44,003 nt of DNA from M55B112 sp040880545 (lineage in GTDB: Bacteria; Bacteroidota; Bacteroidia; Bacteroidales; GCA-2748055). Shown one piece after another: positions 36,142 through 43,879 of the stretch. A model generated the notes under the pieces. The model made no database searches. It had not been told where the DNA came from and worked only from the letters and a program-made list of their open reading frames with translations. The DNA lies in NCBI GenBank assembly GCA_040880545.1, contig JBBDIE010000036.1, forward strand, positions 1-44,003. The letters are read 5' to 3'. The stretch's first letter is position 1. Every line of letters starts with the position of its first letter. Both the position numbers and the translations under genes were made by a program.

Positions 36142-37569
36142 TTATTCCCAGTAAATTTCTTTTCTGTCATACTGAACTTTAGGATAAGCAATTCTAAAGT
36201 AGACGGACAGATTGAATTTTAAACTTTTATCAAGCGTAGTCTCAAAATTGTACCAATCGACACCGGTTTTGATCCCTGCAAATTTTCCGAGAAGGCTAAG
36301 GCCGGCAGCGGGAATTATCTTATAATCGATACCCGGATCATTGGAGGTCCCTTTGTAATCAGGGAATGAAAGGTATCCATTGACAGATGCATAGGCAGAG
36401 AGGGTTACACCACCCGGTGATTCTGCCAGTCTGAAGTATTTTCCAATACTGTGGCTCCAGCCAATCCTTCTTTCCCTGAACTGGTAAATAGTATCTTCTG
36501 AGGGAGGCTGTACATGTAACAAAAAAGGCCTGTAGTCGACTCCGGTTTCAAAATAGTATCCAAACTTGCTGTCAACCATGCCGCCTCTGAATTGAATCAG
36601 GTAATCGGTGCTGTTGAATGAATTTCCAAACAACAGTTGAAATTCTGAAAAATCAGTACCTGGGGCCGGCTTACCTCCATGATCCCTAATGAGTGCCATG
36701 ATGGTATCATTCCCGCTTGTTCTTGCCAGGTCAGCCATGGACCTTCCTTTGTTTGTTTTGTGATGAATATCGGCCCCTTTATCCATCAGTAATTTAAAAG
36801 ACGCAACATCTCCGTAAATGATAGCATATGCCAACGGTGTATAATTCTTTTTATTGGATAGGTTCACATTCGCTCCATATTCAAGGAGCAGTTCCAGAAT
36901 AATATGTGTTCCGTGTTGCGTAGCAACGATAGCAGGGGTATTGTCCTGTTGATCACGGGTATCGGGGTTAAGTCCGTTTTGTAGCAGTACATCTGTTGTT
37001 TCGATATTTTCAAATGTTACGGCTGCCATCAGCGGGTCATTCCCCTGGTCATCACTAACTGTTTCATCTGCATTATAGAACATAAGAAGATCAGCCGACT
37101 GGTATTGGTTTGTTGCCGCAGCATAAATCAGTGGCGTTACCCCAAATCCATCCTTCACATTCGCATCTGCACCCTGTTCCAGCAGGTATTTCGCAGCCTG
37201 GAAGTCGTTTTTGAAAATCGCTATAAACAACGGGGTTTCATCGTTATAACCTTTTGCATTGACATTGGCACCATGTTCTACCAACATCTTCATAATTTCC
37301 ATATTTCCTTTTTCCACTGCATACATAAGCGCAGAGTTGCCTGTTGAAGACAAAGCATCCGGGTTTGCACCACGCTGCAATAACATGGTCGAATTCTCAG
37401 CGCTGTTTTTAATTACAGATTCCACGAGGTTCCGGTTATGATCACCGGCCACGAAGTAGGATGTATCAGTCTGTGTATTAACCGCGATTTCCTGGGCATT
37501 ACTGAGTCTATGACTCGCAAGCAGAAGGATCACAAATAGAACTGGAGGTATTTGTTTATTGAATTTCAT
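36142..37569 (-). CDS. Exported ankyrin-repeat protein with a beta-rich, barrel-like C terminus
   Basis: The 475-residue product has a signal peptide (1-25, ending SNAQ). Eight consecutive 33-residue ankyrin repeats follow (about 40-300), with regular TPLxxAxxxGxxxxxxxLLxxGAxxN patterns; the first and last are less regular. The remaining 175 or so residues alternate hydrophobic and polar residues in strands, with aromatic girdle-like positions (YYFETGVDYRPF, FNLSVYFRIAY), as in outer-membrane barrel proteins. Ankyrins in the periplasm are unusual, and they would scaffold a partner on the inner face of the outer membrane if the C-terminal reading is right. It starts 12 bases after the yciH stop, so the two share a transcript. 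Function unknown. Confidence 0.82.
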   Translation of the reverse strand: MKFNKQIPPVLFVILLLASHRLSNAQEIAVNTQTDTSYFVAGDHNRNLVESVIKNSAENSTMLLQRGANPDALSSTGNSALMYAVEKGNMEIMKMLVEHGANVNAKGYNDETPLFIAIFKNDFQAAKYLLEQGADANVKDGFGVTPLIYAAATNQYQSADLLMFYNADETVSDDQGNDPLMAAVTFENIETTDVLLQNGLNPDTRDQQDNTPAIVATQHGTHIILELLLEYGANVNLSNKKNYTPLAYAIIYGDVASFKLLMDKGADIHHKTNKGRSMADLARTSGNDTIMALIRDHGGKPAPGTDFSEFQLLFGNSFNSTDYLIQFRGGMVDSKFGYYFETGVDYRPFLLHVQPPSEDTIYQFRERRIGWSHSIGKYFRLAESPGGVTLSAYASVNGYLSFPDYKGTSNDPGIDYKIIPAAGLSLLGKFAGIKTGVDWYNFETTLDKSLKFNLSVYFRIAYPKVQYDRKEIYWE

Positions 37570-37581
37570 CCGATTATATTA

Positions 37582-37926
37582 TTAGCCTCCTGATCTTTTA
37601 ACTTTATAGCCCAGATCCGTTAATATTTTGATCGTTTTATCGCGATGGTCACCCTGCAGGAGTATCTCCTGTTCCTTGACTGTTCCACCAACACCACATC
37701 TGTTTTTCAGTTCACTACCCAGTTCCTTCAGTTCATCTGATGAGCCTTTGAATCCAGCAATAAGTGTAACAGCTTTCCCTTTCCTGTTTTTTTTGTCCAG
37801 ACTAACAATCAGTTTTTGCTGCCCAGGAAGGGGTGTATTCTGCTCATCCTCCTTTTCATATTCATAATTGTAATTCTCATTGGTGGAATAAACCGTTCCC
37901 AATCGCTTCTTCCAATCGTTTTCCAT
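37582..37926 (-). CDS. SUI1/YciH-family translation factor
   Basis: The 114-residue protein is a short charged N terminus followed by an eIF1/SUI1-like domain (about 35-112). Diagnostic motifs are KGKAVTLIAGF, LKNRCGVGGTVK and the closing ILLQGDHRDK, KILTDLGYKVKRSGG. In bacteria, YciH-type proteins bind ribosomes and are proposed to affect initiation fidelity; their role is not settled. It is directly upstream of the ankyrin/barrel gene (12-bp gap), an association with no obvious functional logic. Confidence 0.93.
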   Translation of the reverse strand: MENDWKKRLGTVYSTNENYNYEYEKEDEQNTPLPGQQKLIVSLDKKNRKGKAVTLIAGFKGSSDELKELGSELKNRCGVGGTVKEQEILLQGDHRDKTIKILTDLGYKVKRSGG

Positions 37927-38018
37927 GTTAATGACTTTTATACAAATGTAACAGATTGGTTATAAGTAACTCAAAAATTGATGTGAAAAATTTTTGGAAA
38001 TGTCAGTAATGTCATACA

Positions 38019-40208
38019 TCAACTGTTACCCAGTTCCAGCTGATTTCTGATCAATTCGTAATAATGTCCCTTTATTTTTATGAGTTCTGCATGGCTTCCC
38101 TCTTCCATAAGTTTTCCATTTTCCAGGACAATAATCTGGTCTGCATTTTTAACAGTACTAAGCCTGTGAGCAACGATTACAACTGTTTTTCCCCTGAAAA
38201 CTGATTCCATGTTTTCCATGATCTTTTTCTCATTGGCTGCATCAAGAGAACTGGTCCCTTCATCGATAAACAGGAAGTCCGGATTATTGTAGATAGCACG
38301 TGCGATCAGAATTCTCTGTTTTTCACCACCGCTGATCGACAGTCCCTGGTTCCCGATAATTGTATTGTATCCCAGCGGCAATTGGTCAATAAAATCATCT
38401 ATACAGGCCATTTTTGCCGCATGCATCAGTTTATTTGTATCGATTACTTCATGGCCCAGTGCGATATTTTCAGCGATGGTATCTGCAAAAACATACCCAT
38501 CCTGCATGACTACCCCGCAATGCCTCCTCCAGAAATCAGCAGGAATATGTACAATACTTTGATCACCAATCCTGATTTCACCATTTGATGGCGGGTAGAA
38601 GCCCAGTAACAGTTTTATGAGCGTAGATTTCCCGCTTCCGCTCCTCCCAACAATGGCAGTTACCGTGTTTGGCCGGAGTTTCAGGTTAATATCTTCAAGT
38701 ACAGGCCTGGAATGGGGCCCGCTGTAACTGAATCCCAGGTTTTTGATTGTGATGTTCGAACCATCTGCTAAAAGGGCCATTCCGGATCGCTGTTCTGTTT
38801 CGTCCTTGGTTTCATGGATCTCATTGAGCCGTTCAAGGCTGAGGCTTGCATCCTGGGCACGGTGCATGAAGTCGATCATCTGTTCCAAAGGAACATTCAA
38901 CTGCCCCAGAATGTAACTGACAGCCAATAACATACCCAACGTCATAGATCCGTCGATAACTGCAATTGCAGCAACTACAGTTATCAGGATGTTTTTCAGC
39001 TCGTTGACGAACCGGCCGCCTGCTTCCTGGTACTGATCAATGGCAAGTCCTTTCATATTAATTCTGAACAAGACTGCCTGGATGTTCTCCCATTCCCAAC
39101 GTTTTGGACGTTCTGCATTATTGATCTTGATATCCTGGATACCGTGTACCAACTGTATCAGCTTTCCCTGGTTTTCCGACTGGCTGATGAAACGTTTCTG
39201 GTCGAGCGTCCTTCTCCTCTTCATGAATATCCATACCCACAGAAAATAGAGAATCGATCCGGTAAGAAAGATCAGCAGGATTTTTATACTGAAAATTGCA
39301 AGAATAACGGAGAATACCACAAGGTTGAAAAGTGAAAACAGTATGTTCAGAGAGGAGGTGGTGATGAACGATTCTACCCTCCTGTGGTCTCCAATCCGTT
39401 GCAAAATATCGCCCGTATGTTTAGTTTCAAAAAATCCTACCGGTAAGCGCATAAGTTTGGCAAGGAAGTCGGATATTAGTGAAATATTGATACGCGTACT
39501 CATATGGAGCAAGATCCATCTACGGATAAAATTGATTCCCATGAAACTCATGATCAATACAAACTGGAAAGCCAGGATCAGGTAAATGAATCCTGGATCG
39601 GAATTACTGATCCCGAAATCAACAATGCCCTGGAACATAAATGGAAGCATTAGCTGAATGACAGATCCGAGAATCAGGCCGAGTAAAAGCTGATAACCCA
39701 GTTTCTTGTGTGGGAAAAGGTATTTGGTGAGAATTCCTAATCCTGATTTTTTCCTTTTCTCCTCATCCTGTTGATAAAATTCTGGCGTTGGTTGAAGAAG
39801 TAATACCGTCCCTTTTTCCTCGTCATCTTTTCTTGTGCTGACCCAATTCTTTAAAAATTCTTCTCGTGAATATGTAATCAAACCTAGTTGAGGATCAGCG
39901 ATATAAACTTTATTTTTTCGTATTTTGTATACAACTACAAAGTGGTTCTGCTTCCAGTGTACGATCACAGGTAACGGTGCTTCCCTGCTTAGTTTTTGCC
40001 AGGAGAGTGAAACGCCCAGGGACTTGAATCCTATTGATTCTGCAGCATCAGCTATACCAAGCATGGAAACCCCATCGCGCGCAAGGTATGATCTGTCCCT
40101 GAGTGTCTGAAGCGTGAAGTGTTTGCCGTAGTATTTTGCAATTATGCGTAAACATGCTGGACCACAGTCCATTGCGTCGAGTTGTTGATAAAATGGAAAT
40201 GTTGACAT
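38019..40208 (-). CDS. Peptidase-containing ABC exporter (C39 peptidase, PCAT type)
   Basis: The 729-residue inner-membrane protein cleaves leader peptides and exports the product. Domains are a C39 peptidase (about 1-135) with Gln9, catalytic Cys15 in DCGPAC, His89 in NHFVVVY and Asp105 in IADPQLG, all intact; a six-helix ABC exporter domain (about 165-460); and an ATPase domain (about 490-725) with Walker A GRSGSGKS, signature ISGGEKQR, Walker B FLFIDEG, and VAHRLST. Family substrates are double-glycine-leader bacteriocins or signalling peptides. No small gene with such a leader and no HlyD-type adaptor is visible in the window. It is 70 bases downstream of the anti-sigma/TPR gene on the same strand, so shared regulation by the sigma factor is plausible. 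Confidence 0.93.
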   Translation of the reverse strand: MSTFPFYQQLDAMDCGPACLRIIAKYYGKHFTLQTLRDRSYLARDGVSMLGIADAAESIGFKSLGVSLSWQKLSREAPLPVIVHWKQNHFVVVYKIRKNKVYIADPQLGLITYSREEFLKNWVSTRKDDEEKGTVLLLQPTPEFYQQDEEKRKKSGLGILTKYLFPHKKLGYQLLLGLILGSVIQLMLPFMFQGIVDFGISNSDPGFIYLILAFQFVLIMSFMGINFIRRWILLHMSTRINISLISDFLAKLMRLPVGFFETKHTGDILQRIGDHRRVESFITTSSLNILFSLFNLVVFSVILAIFSIKILLIFLTGSILYFLWVWIFMKRRRTLDQKRFISQSENQGKLIQLVHGIQDIKINNAERPKRWEWENIQAVLFRINMKGLAIDQYQEAGGRFVNELKNILITVVAAIAVIDGSMTLGMLLAVSYILGQLNVPLEQMIDFMHRAQDASLSLERLNEIHETKDETEQRSGMALLADGSNITIKNLGFSYSGPHSRPVLEDINLKLRPNTVTAIVGRSGSGKSTLIKLLLGFYPPSNGEIRIGDQSIVHIPADFWRRHCGVVMQDGYVFADTIAENIALGHEVIDTNKLMHAAKMACIDDFIDQLPLGYNTIIGNQGLSISGGEKQRILIARAIYNNPDFLFIDEGTSSLDAANEKKIMENMESVFRGKTVVIVAHRLSTVKNADQIIVLENGKLMEEGSHAELIKIKGHYYELIRNQLELGNS

Positions 40209-40278
40209 ATCCTGCTGCTTGGTTTGTTAAAAATATAAAATATTTGGTAACAGTTCGAGCAGGTTATCAACCGGATTG

Positions 40279-41121
40279 TTATGGGGTTTCTAATCTCCTG
40301 ATTAATTTAGCCGACTTTCGTCTATAGATCCCCTCATGGTCCGTCAATTGATTCAGATATTCCACTGCTTTTCCCGGTTGATCCTCCATGATATGATATA
40401 TGGCAAGATACCAACTGGCATGATAAGGGATGGTAGTATTTTCCAGGTGAGTCAACGTTTTAAGTAATTCCATGGCTCTACTGGGTTCACCCGTTTCAAA
40501 ACAAGTGATCGCATAAAACATTTTTATGGCCGGATTGTTTTTCCCCGGAAGTGAGTCATTTTCAAACAAGACCCTGGCTTTACCATATTCACCCTCCTTG
40601 AAATATTCCATGGCCAGGAGATTTTGGCTCCTGGTTGTTCCGGCAAACTGATCCAGCAGAGCGGAGTTTGCCGGATTATAATATGCTTCGGCCAGATCCT
40701 GTAGTTCTCTTTCGGGCCATAAAATCAGTACCAGTAATGTTGAAACAGCGGCAATGAATAACCCGGTCTTGTATATTAGTCTGTAGGATTTAGAAGTGAA
40801 AGATTTCTTCTCTGAAACATACTTTTCTGCCACTTTATTTAGTTGGGCTAATAATACATGTTCTTGTTGCGTAGGTTCGGTGTTTCTATAACGTTCTATG
40901 TCAATTTCTGCAATAATTGAGGCAATTAATTCATCTCTGTTGCTTTTATCCGGTAGCTCTTCAATCAATAATTTTTCTTTTGCGATATTCCAGATCAGGA
41001 GCACAGATTTGTATTCACCCTCAAGTACGGAATCTGAGGTGAGGCGTTGTTCAAATATTTTACGCTCTTCAGTCTCCATTTCACCTGAGATATATTTTAT
41101 AATATTTTCTGTATTAACCAT
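40279..41121 (-). CDS. Membrane anti-sigma-like protein with TPR repeats
   Basis: The 280-residue product has an N-terminal cytosolic part (about 1-120; IIKYISGEMETEERKIFEQRL) typical of Bacteroidota anti-sigma factors. One membrane helix follows (about 120-141: GLFIAAVSTLLVLILW), then a periplasmic TPR-like helical region (about 165-270; AMEYFKEGEYGKARVLFE, YHASWYLAIYHIMEDQPGKAVEYL). Its start overlaps the end of the sigma factor gene by 8 bases, a strong sign of coupled translation and partnership. The N-terminal part would bind the sigma factor, and the periplasmic TPR would sense the signal. No zinc-binding HxxxCxxC is present. Role assigned from context and layout. Confidence 0.75.
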   Translation of the reverse strand: MVNTENIIKYISGEMETEERKIFEQRLTSDSVLEGEYKSVLLIWNIAKEKLLIEELPDKSNRDELIASIIAEIDIERYRNTEPTQQEHVLLAQLNKVAEKYVSEKKSFTSKSYRLIYKTGLFIAAVSTLLVLILWPERELQDLAEAYYNPANSALLDQFAGTTRSQNLLAMEYFKEGEYGKARVLFENDSLPGKNNPAIKMFYAITCFETGEPSRAMELLKTLTHLENTTIPYHASWYLAIYHIMEDQPGKAVEYLNQLTDHEGIYRRKSAKLIRRLETP

Positions 41122-41677
41122 TTTTTTGTTTTATAAATGTTGGGTCTGCCTGAATCCTTTCGATCAGTGTTTTCCTGCACCTGTATTTTTTATCAGATGT
41201 ATGATGTGCCGTGTTTATTCCCATGGCCACCCTGATCTCCTCAAGGGAAAGTCCGTTAAAGTACATTTTCAGGATCTGTTGACAATCGGGACTTAAATTA
41301 TTAAAATGCTTGTCAAACAGCTCTCTGGTCTCATCAACGGTCATTTTGCTGTAATCGGTTTCCGAGTCGAAAACCGATGGCATCTCCTTGAGTAAATTAA
41401 TTCTGAGATAGTGTTTTTTGCGGTCCTGTATCCATAATCGTTTGCATACAGCGTAGAGATAGGTGTTAAATTTACACTTTAATGTAAAGTTTCCTTCGGT
41501 AATCTTTTTATAAACGATGATCATTGCCTCCTGGAAGATATCCCGGGCATGGTCCTCAGTTCCACCGTGGTGCACGACGTATGCCTCGACGTATGGGTAC
41601 ATTTCTTCGTAAACATGCGTTAATGTACTGTTATCGTGGGAAGCAATTCCTTCAATTATGTCGTTGTCATTCGGCAT
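41114..41677 (-). CDS. ECF-type RNA polymerase sigma factor
   Basis: From ATG 41677 (MPNDNDIIEGIASHD) the protein has 187 residues, the usual ECF size. An in-frame ATG at 41746 would add 23 residues overlapping the HTH gene and is less likely. Region 2 (about 18-88) includes DHARDIFQEAMIIVYK and the core-binding and -10 recognition helices. Region 4 (about 125-180) has LSPDCQQILKMYFNGLSLEEIRVAMG, the -35-recognition helix-turn-helix. Its start overlaps the small HTH gene by 11 bases, and its end overlaps the anti-sigma-like gene by 8. Targets are unknown; the downstream C39 exporter is a candidate. Confidence 0.92.
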   Translation of the reverse strand: MPNDNDIIEGIASHDNSTLTHVYEEMYPYVEAYVVHHGGTEDHARDIFQEAMIIVYKKITEGNFTLKCKFNTYLYAVCKRLWIQDRKKHYLRINLLKEMPSVFDSETDYSKMTVDETRELFDKHFNNLSPDCQQILKMYFNGLSLEEIRVAMGINTAHHTSDKKYRCRKTLIERIQADPTFIKQKNG

Positions 41678-41921
41678 ATTCAGGTTCAAGCTGTTTCTTA
41701 AACTCAAATAGAAACCGCCCCTTTTCCAAATACTCATAGCTCCCATAAATGCGGGAATACCTCAATGGGGCTCCTAATTCTTTCATTACACCCAGGTAGT
41801 TGTAAAGCGATCTTTCAGATATGGACAGACGGCTCGCGAAATCTTCAGGGCTCCCTGTAGATTTCAATTGTATCAGTCTGTCCATTCTTTGAATTATTCT
41901 GATAAATTCCATTGTCGTCAT
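41667..41921 (-). CDS. Small helix-turn-helix DNA-binding protein
   Basis: The 84-residue protein is almost entirely one winged helix-turn-helix resembling HTH_11/DeoR N-terminal domains: PEDFASRLSISERSLYNYLG (about 25-44), then ELGAPLRYSRIYGSYEY as the wing. There is no effector or sensor domain. From memory, similar lone HTH proteins occur near peptide and exporter genes in Bacteroidota; this could not be checked. It is the first gene of the HTH-sigma-anti-sigma run and overlaps the sigma gene by 11 bases. A second ATG (41912, residue 4) is an equally possible start. It may autoregulate the operon; inference only. Confidence 0.78.
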   Translation of the reverse strand: MTTMEFIRIIQRMDRLIQLKSTGSPEDFASRLSISERSLYNYLGVMKELGAPLRYSRIYGSYEYLEKGRFLFEFKKQLEPEYAE

Positions 41922-42247
41922 CGTTTTTTACCTGTTAATGTGATGAGAACCGAAAATATCGTGTTATTTTTTGATTTTTTTCTGGTTTTTTAATGATGAC
42001 TTGTCAACAATCACATTATCAGATATATAATCGGTTCGACATTGTTGGGTGAAAGATTACCATTTGCATGGATAGATTCCGTACATAAGCTAAGTTAGTT
42101 GATCAAATACCTTGCACTTTAATTAGACTATCGCACTGATTATGAATACAATTCATGTTTTTCAGCAGACCCTATATACTGAAATTAACAATGGAACTGG
42201 AAAAAAGTTGGATATTCAGCCAGGATCTGTCGCTCAATATCAGGCTG
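41922..42247. other. 326-bp intergenic region upstream of the HTH-sigma operon
   Basis: This AT-rich gap lies between the HTH gene start and the end of the racemase-like gene, both on the minus strand. It should hold the promoter of the HTH-sigma-anti-sigma operon, but no exact TAnnTTTG is visible there. TAATGTGAT (41936-41944) recurs inverted as ATCACATTA (42010-42018), 65 bases apart, a possible operator pair. Short reading frames on both strands carry no recognisable leader or motif. No hairpin terminator is evident after the racemase-like gene. Confidence 0.4.
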
Positions 42248-43189
42248 TTAGAACGGTAGATCTGACATGTCTACATTTCCGCCAGAGATGATAATTCCGA
42301 CTTTTCTTTTGAGAAACCTTTCCCTTTTTCTGAAGAGCGCTGCCACAGCAACGGCACTTGATGGTTCGATAACAATTTTCATACGTTCCCAGATATAACG
42401 CATGGCTGAGATTATTTCAGATTCTTCAACCCGGATAATATTGGGAACATATTTCCTGATGATGGGGAAGTTCAGGTCCCCGAGTTGTGTTTTCAATCCA
42501 TCGGCAATGGTGATGGGATTAACCGAGGGCTGAATTTTTCCTATTTTTAAAGAGAGATAGGCGTCATCTGCACCAAATGGCTCGCTGCCTATTGTTTCCG
42601 ATTCCGGCAGCAGGTAGTGCTGAACAAGAGCGGTTCCTGCGATCAGGCCTCCTCCGCCAACAGGTGTCAATAGTATATCCAGGTCCCCCACTTCATGGAT
42701 CAATTCCCAGGCAGCGGTTCCCTGTCCGAGAATCACATCCATATTATTGGATGGATGAATGAACGTAGCCTGAGTTTTCTCCTGGATTTCTTTGCATACT
42801 TTTTCCCTGGCCGCCAGGGTTGGGGCACACTCTATCACTTCAGCCCCATATCCTCGTACAGCTTCAATTTTTACCCTGGGAGCATCTCCGGGCATAACAA
42901 TATACGCTTTTGCATCAAGCGTTTTGGATGCCAATGCCAGCGCCTGTGCGAAATTACCGGAAGAGTGCGTGACCACACCTTTTGATCTGTCGGTTTTGGA
43001 AAGCTGAAGGATGGCATTGGTTGCCCCTCTCATCTTAAATGCTCCCATCCTTTGAAAATTTTCGCATTTAAAAAAAACTTTCGAACCAGTCTTTTCATTG
43101 ATCGTTCTCGATTCAAGAACGGGTGTGTTATGGATGTACGGAGTTACCCTTTTTACAGTGTCTTTAATATCGTTGAGCGTTGGTAGCAT
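42248..43189 (-). CDS. Fold-type II PLP enzyme: serine racemase/threonine-serine dehydratase-like
   Basis: From ATG 43189 (MLPTLNDIKDTV) the enzyme has 313 residues; an in-frame ATG at 43231 would add 14 non-conserved residues. PLP lysine is Lys52 in GAFKMRGA. The substrate loop HSSGNFAQALA, glycine-rich phosphate cup GGGGLIAG and closing SGGNVD are all present. SEPFGADDAYLS matches the divalent-metal site of eukaryotic-type serine racemases (Glu, Ala, Asp pattern), and the C-terminal stretch strongly resembles human SRR. There is no ACT-type regulatory domain, so it is not a biosynthetic IlvA. Expected reactions are serine racemisation and/or dehydration of serine or threonine to the 2-oxo acid. 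The balance between them cannot be read here. It appears to be a single gene. Confidence 0.9.
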   Translation of the reverse strand: MLPTLNDIKDTVKRVTPYIHNTPVLESRTINEKTGSKVFFKCENFQRMGAFKMRGATNAILQLSKTDRSKGVVTHSSGNFAQALALASKTLDAKAYIVMPGDAPRVKIEAVRGYGAEVIECAPTLAAREKVCKEIQEKTQATFIHPSNNMDVILGQGTAAWELIHEVGDLDILLTPVGGGGLIAGTALVQHYLLPESETIGSEPFGADDAYLSLKIGKIQPSVNPITIADGLKTQLGDLNFPIIRKYVPNIIRVEESEIISAMRYIWERMKIVIEPSSAVAVAALFRKRERFLKRKVGIIISGGNVDMSDLPF

Positions 43190-43402
43190 AATGTATGTTT
43201 TTTTCAGATTGAAAATGCATCGCTGATTCATTGATCATAAACTGATTGTGGAGCCCGCTTTACTCTTAATTTCCTGAAAATGTCATTCGTAAAACCACGT
43301 TCATCAGTTCTTCTACGGGCCAAGAAAAATACGATATTTTATCATCATATCCACAAGGGAAACTGTTTTTATAGATGAATCCGGCAAAAGGGGAAGAATA
43401 AA

Positions 43403-43846
43403 TTAATTTATTACAACCCTGAAAGTGACAGCAACATCCGGTAAGGCATAATCAAAGAGCTTGTAAAAATTAATCATTGGCTTCCACTCAATTCCCACTA
43501 CAATTGGCACCTCCCTGAATACATACTCGGATCCTGCTAAAATTGCAGCCCCCAGGGCAAACTCATTGTCCCAGTTTCCGGTGTGGAGACCGGCACCGGC
43601 ATAATAATGAAGCCTTTTCTTTGAATATGGTGTGAACTGATATCCGTAAATAGCAGTAAACAGAAATCCATGGGGGTTATACAGGGCCTGTGCTTCCATG
43701 GTAATCTCATTTTTTATGAAGTGTTTGAATGTAACACCGGAAGAATATCCTGCTTTGATACCAACGGCATTGTCATAGGGTTGTGCAGCAACCTGCAGGG
43801 TTGTAACAATCAACAACAACAAGGTATTTCTTAAGAATTTCATCAT
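43403..43846 (-). CDS. Small outer-membrane beta-barrel-like protein
   Basis: The 147-residue product has a signal peptide (ending VAAQ at about 22) and then alternating hydrophobic/polar strands with aromatic ends (VGIKAGYSSGVTFKHFI, LFTAIYGYQF, RLHYYAGAGLHTG), as in small eight-stranded outer-membrane barrels. It ends with FRVVIN. No specific family or function was recognised. Two adjacent ATG codons (43846 and 43843) could start it. The sequence CGGACATGATG containing them is repeated 28 bases upstream, where it opens a 5-codon reading frame. Confidence 0.7.
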   Translation of the reverse strand: MMKFLRNTLLLLIVTTLQVAAQPYDNAVGIKAGYSSGVTFKHFIKNEITMEAQALYNPHGFLFTAIYGYQFTPYSKKRLHYYAGAGLHTGNWDNEFALGAAILAGSEYVFREVPIVVGIEWKPMINFYKLFDYALPDVAVTFRVVIN

Positions 43847-43879
43847 GTCCGTTTATTTAGTGTCTGTCCATCATGTCCG
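43841..43879 (-). repeat. Direct repeat of the start region (CGGACATGATG x2)
   Basis: The 11-mer CGGACATGATG (minus strand) occurs at 43851-43841, covering the start codons of the barrel-like gene, and again at 43879-43869. The upstream copy starts the mini-frame ATG ATG GAC AGA CAC TAA. This may be a chance or duplicated initiation site. Confidence 0.5.

Noticed and set aside
40279..40760. C-terminal part of the anti-sigma-like protein as a separate periplasmic lipoprotein gene
   Set aside because: The frame is continuous, there is no lipobox, and the membrane helix joins the two parts.
42142..42291. A 49-codon plus-strand frame in the gap before the HTH operon, considered as a peptide precursor for the C39 exporter
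   Set aside because: It has no double-glycine leader, no recognisable core, and its end overlaps the racemase-like gene on the other strand.
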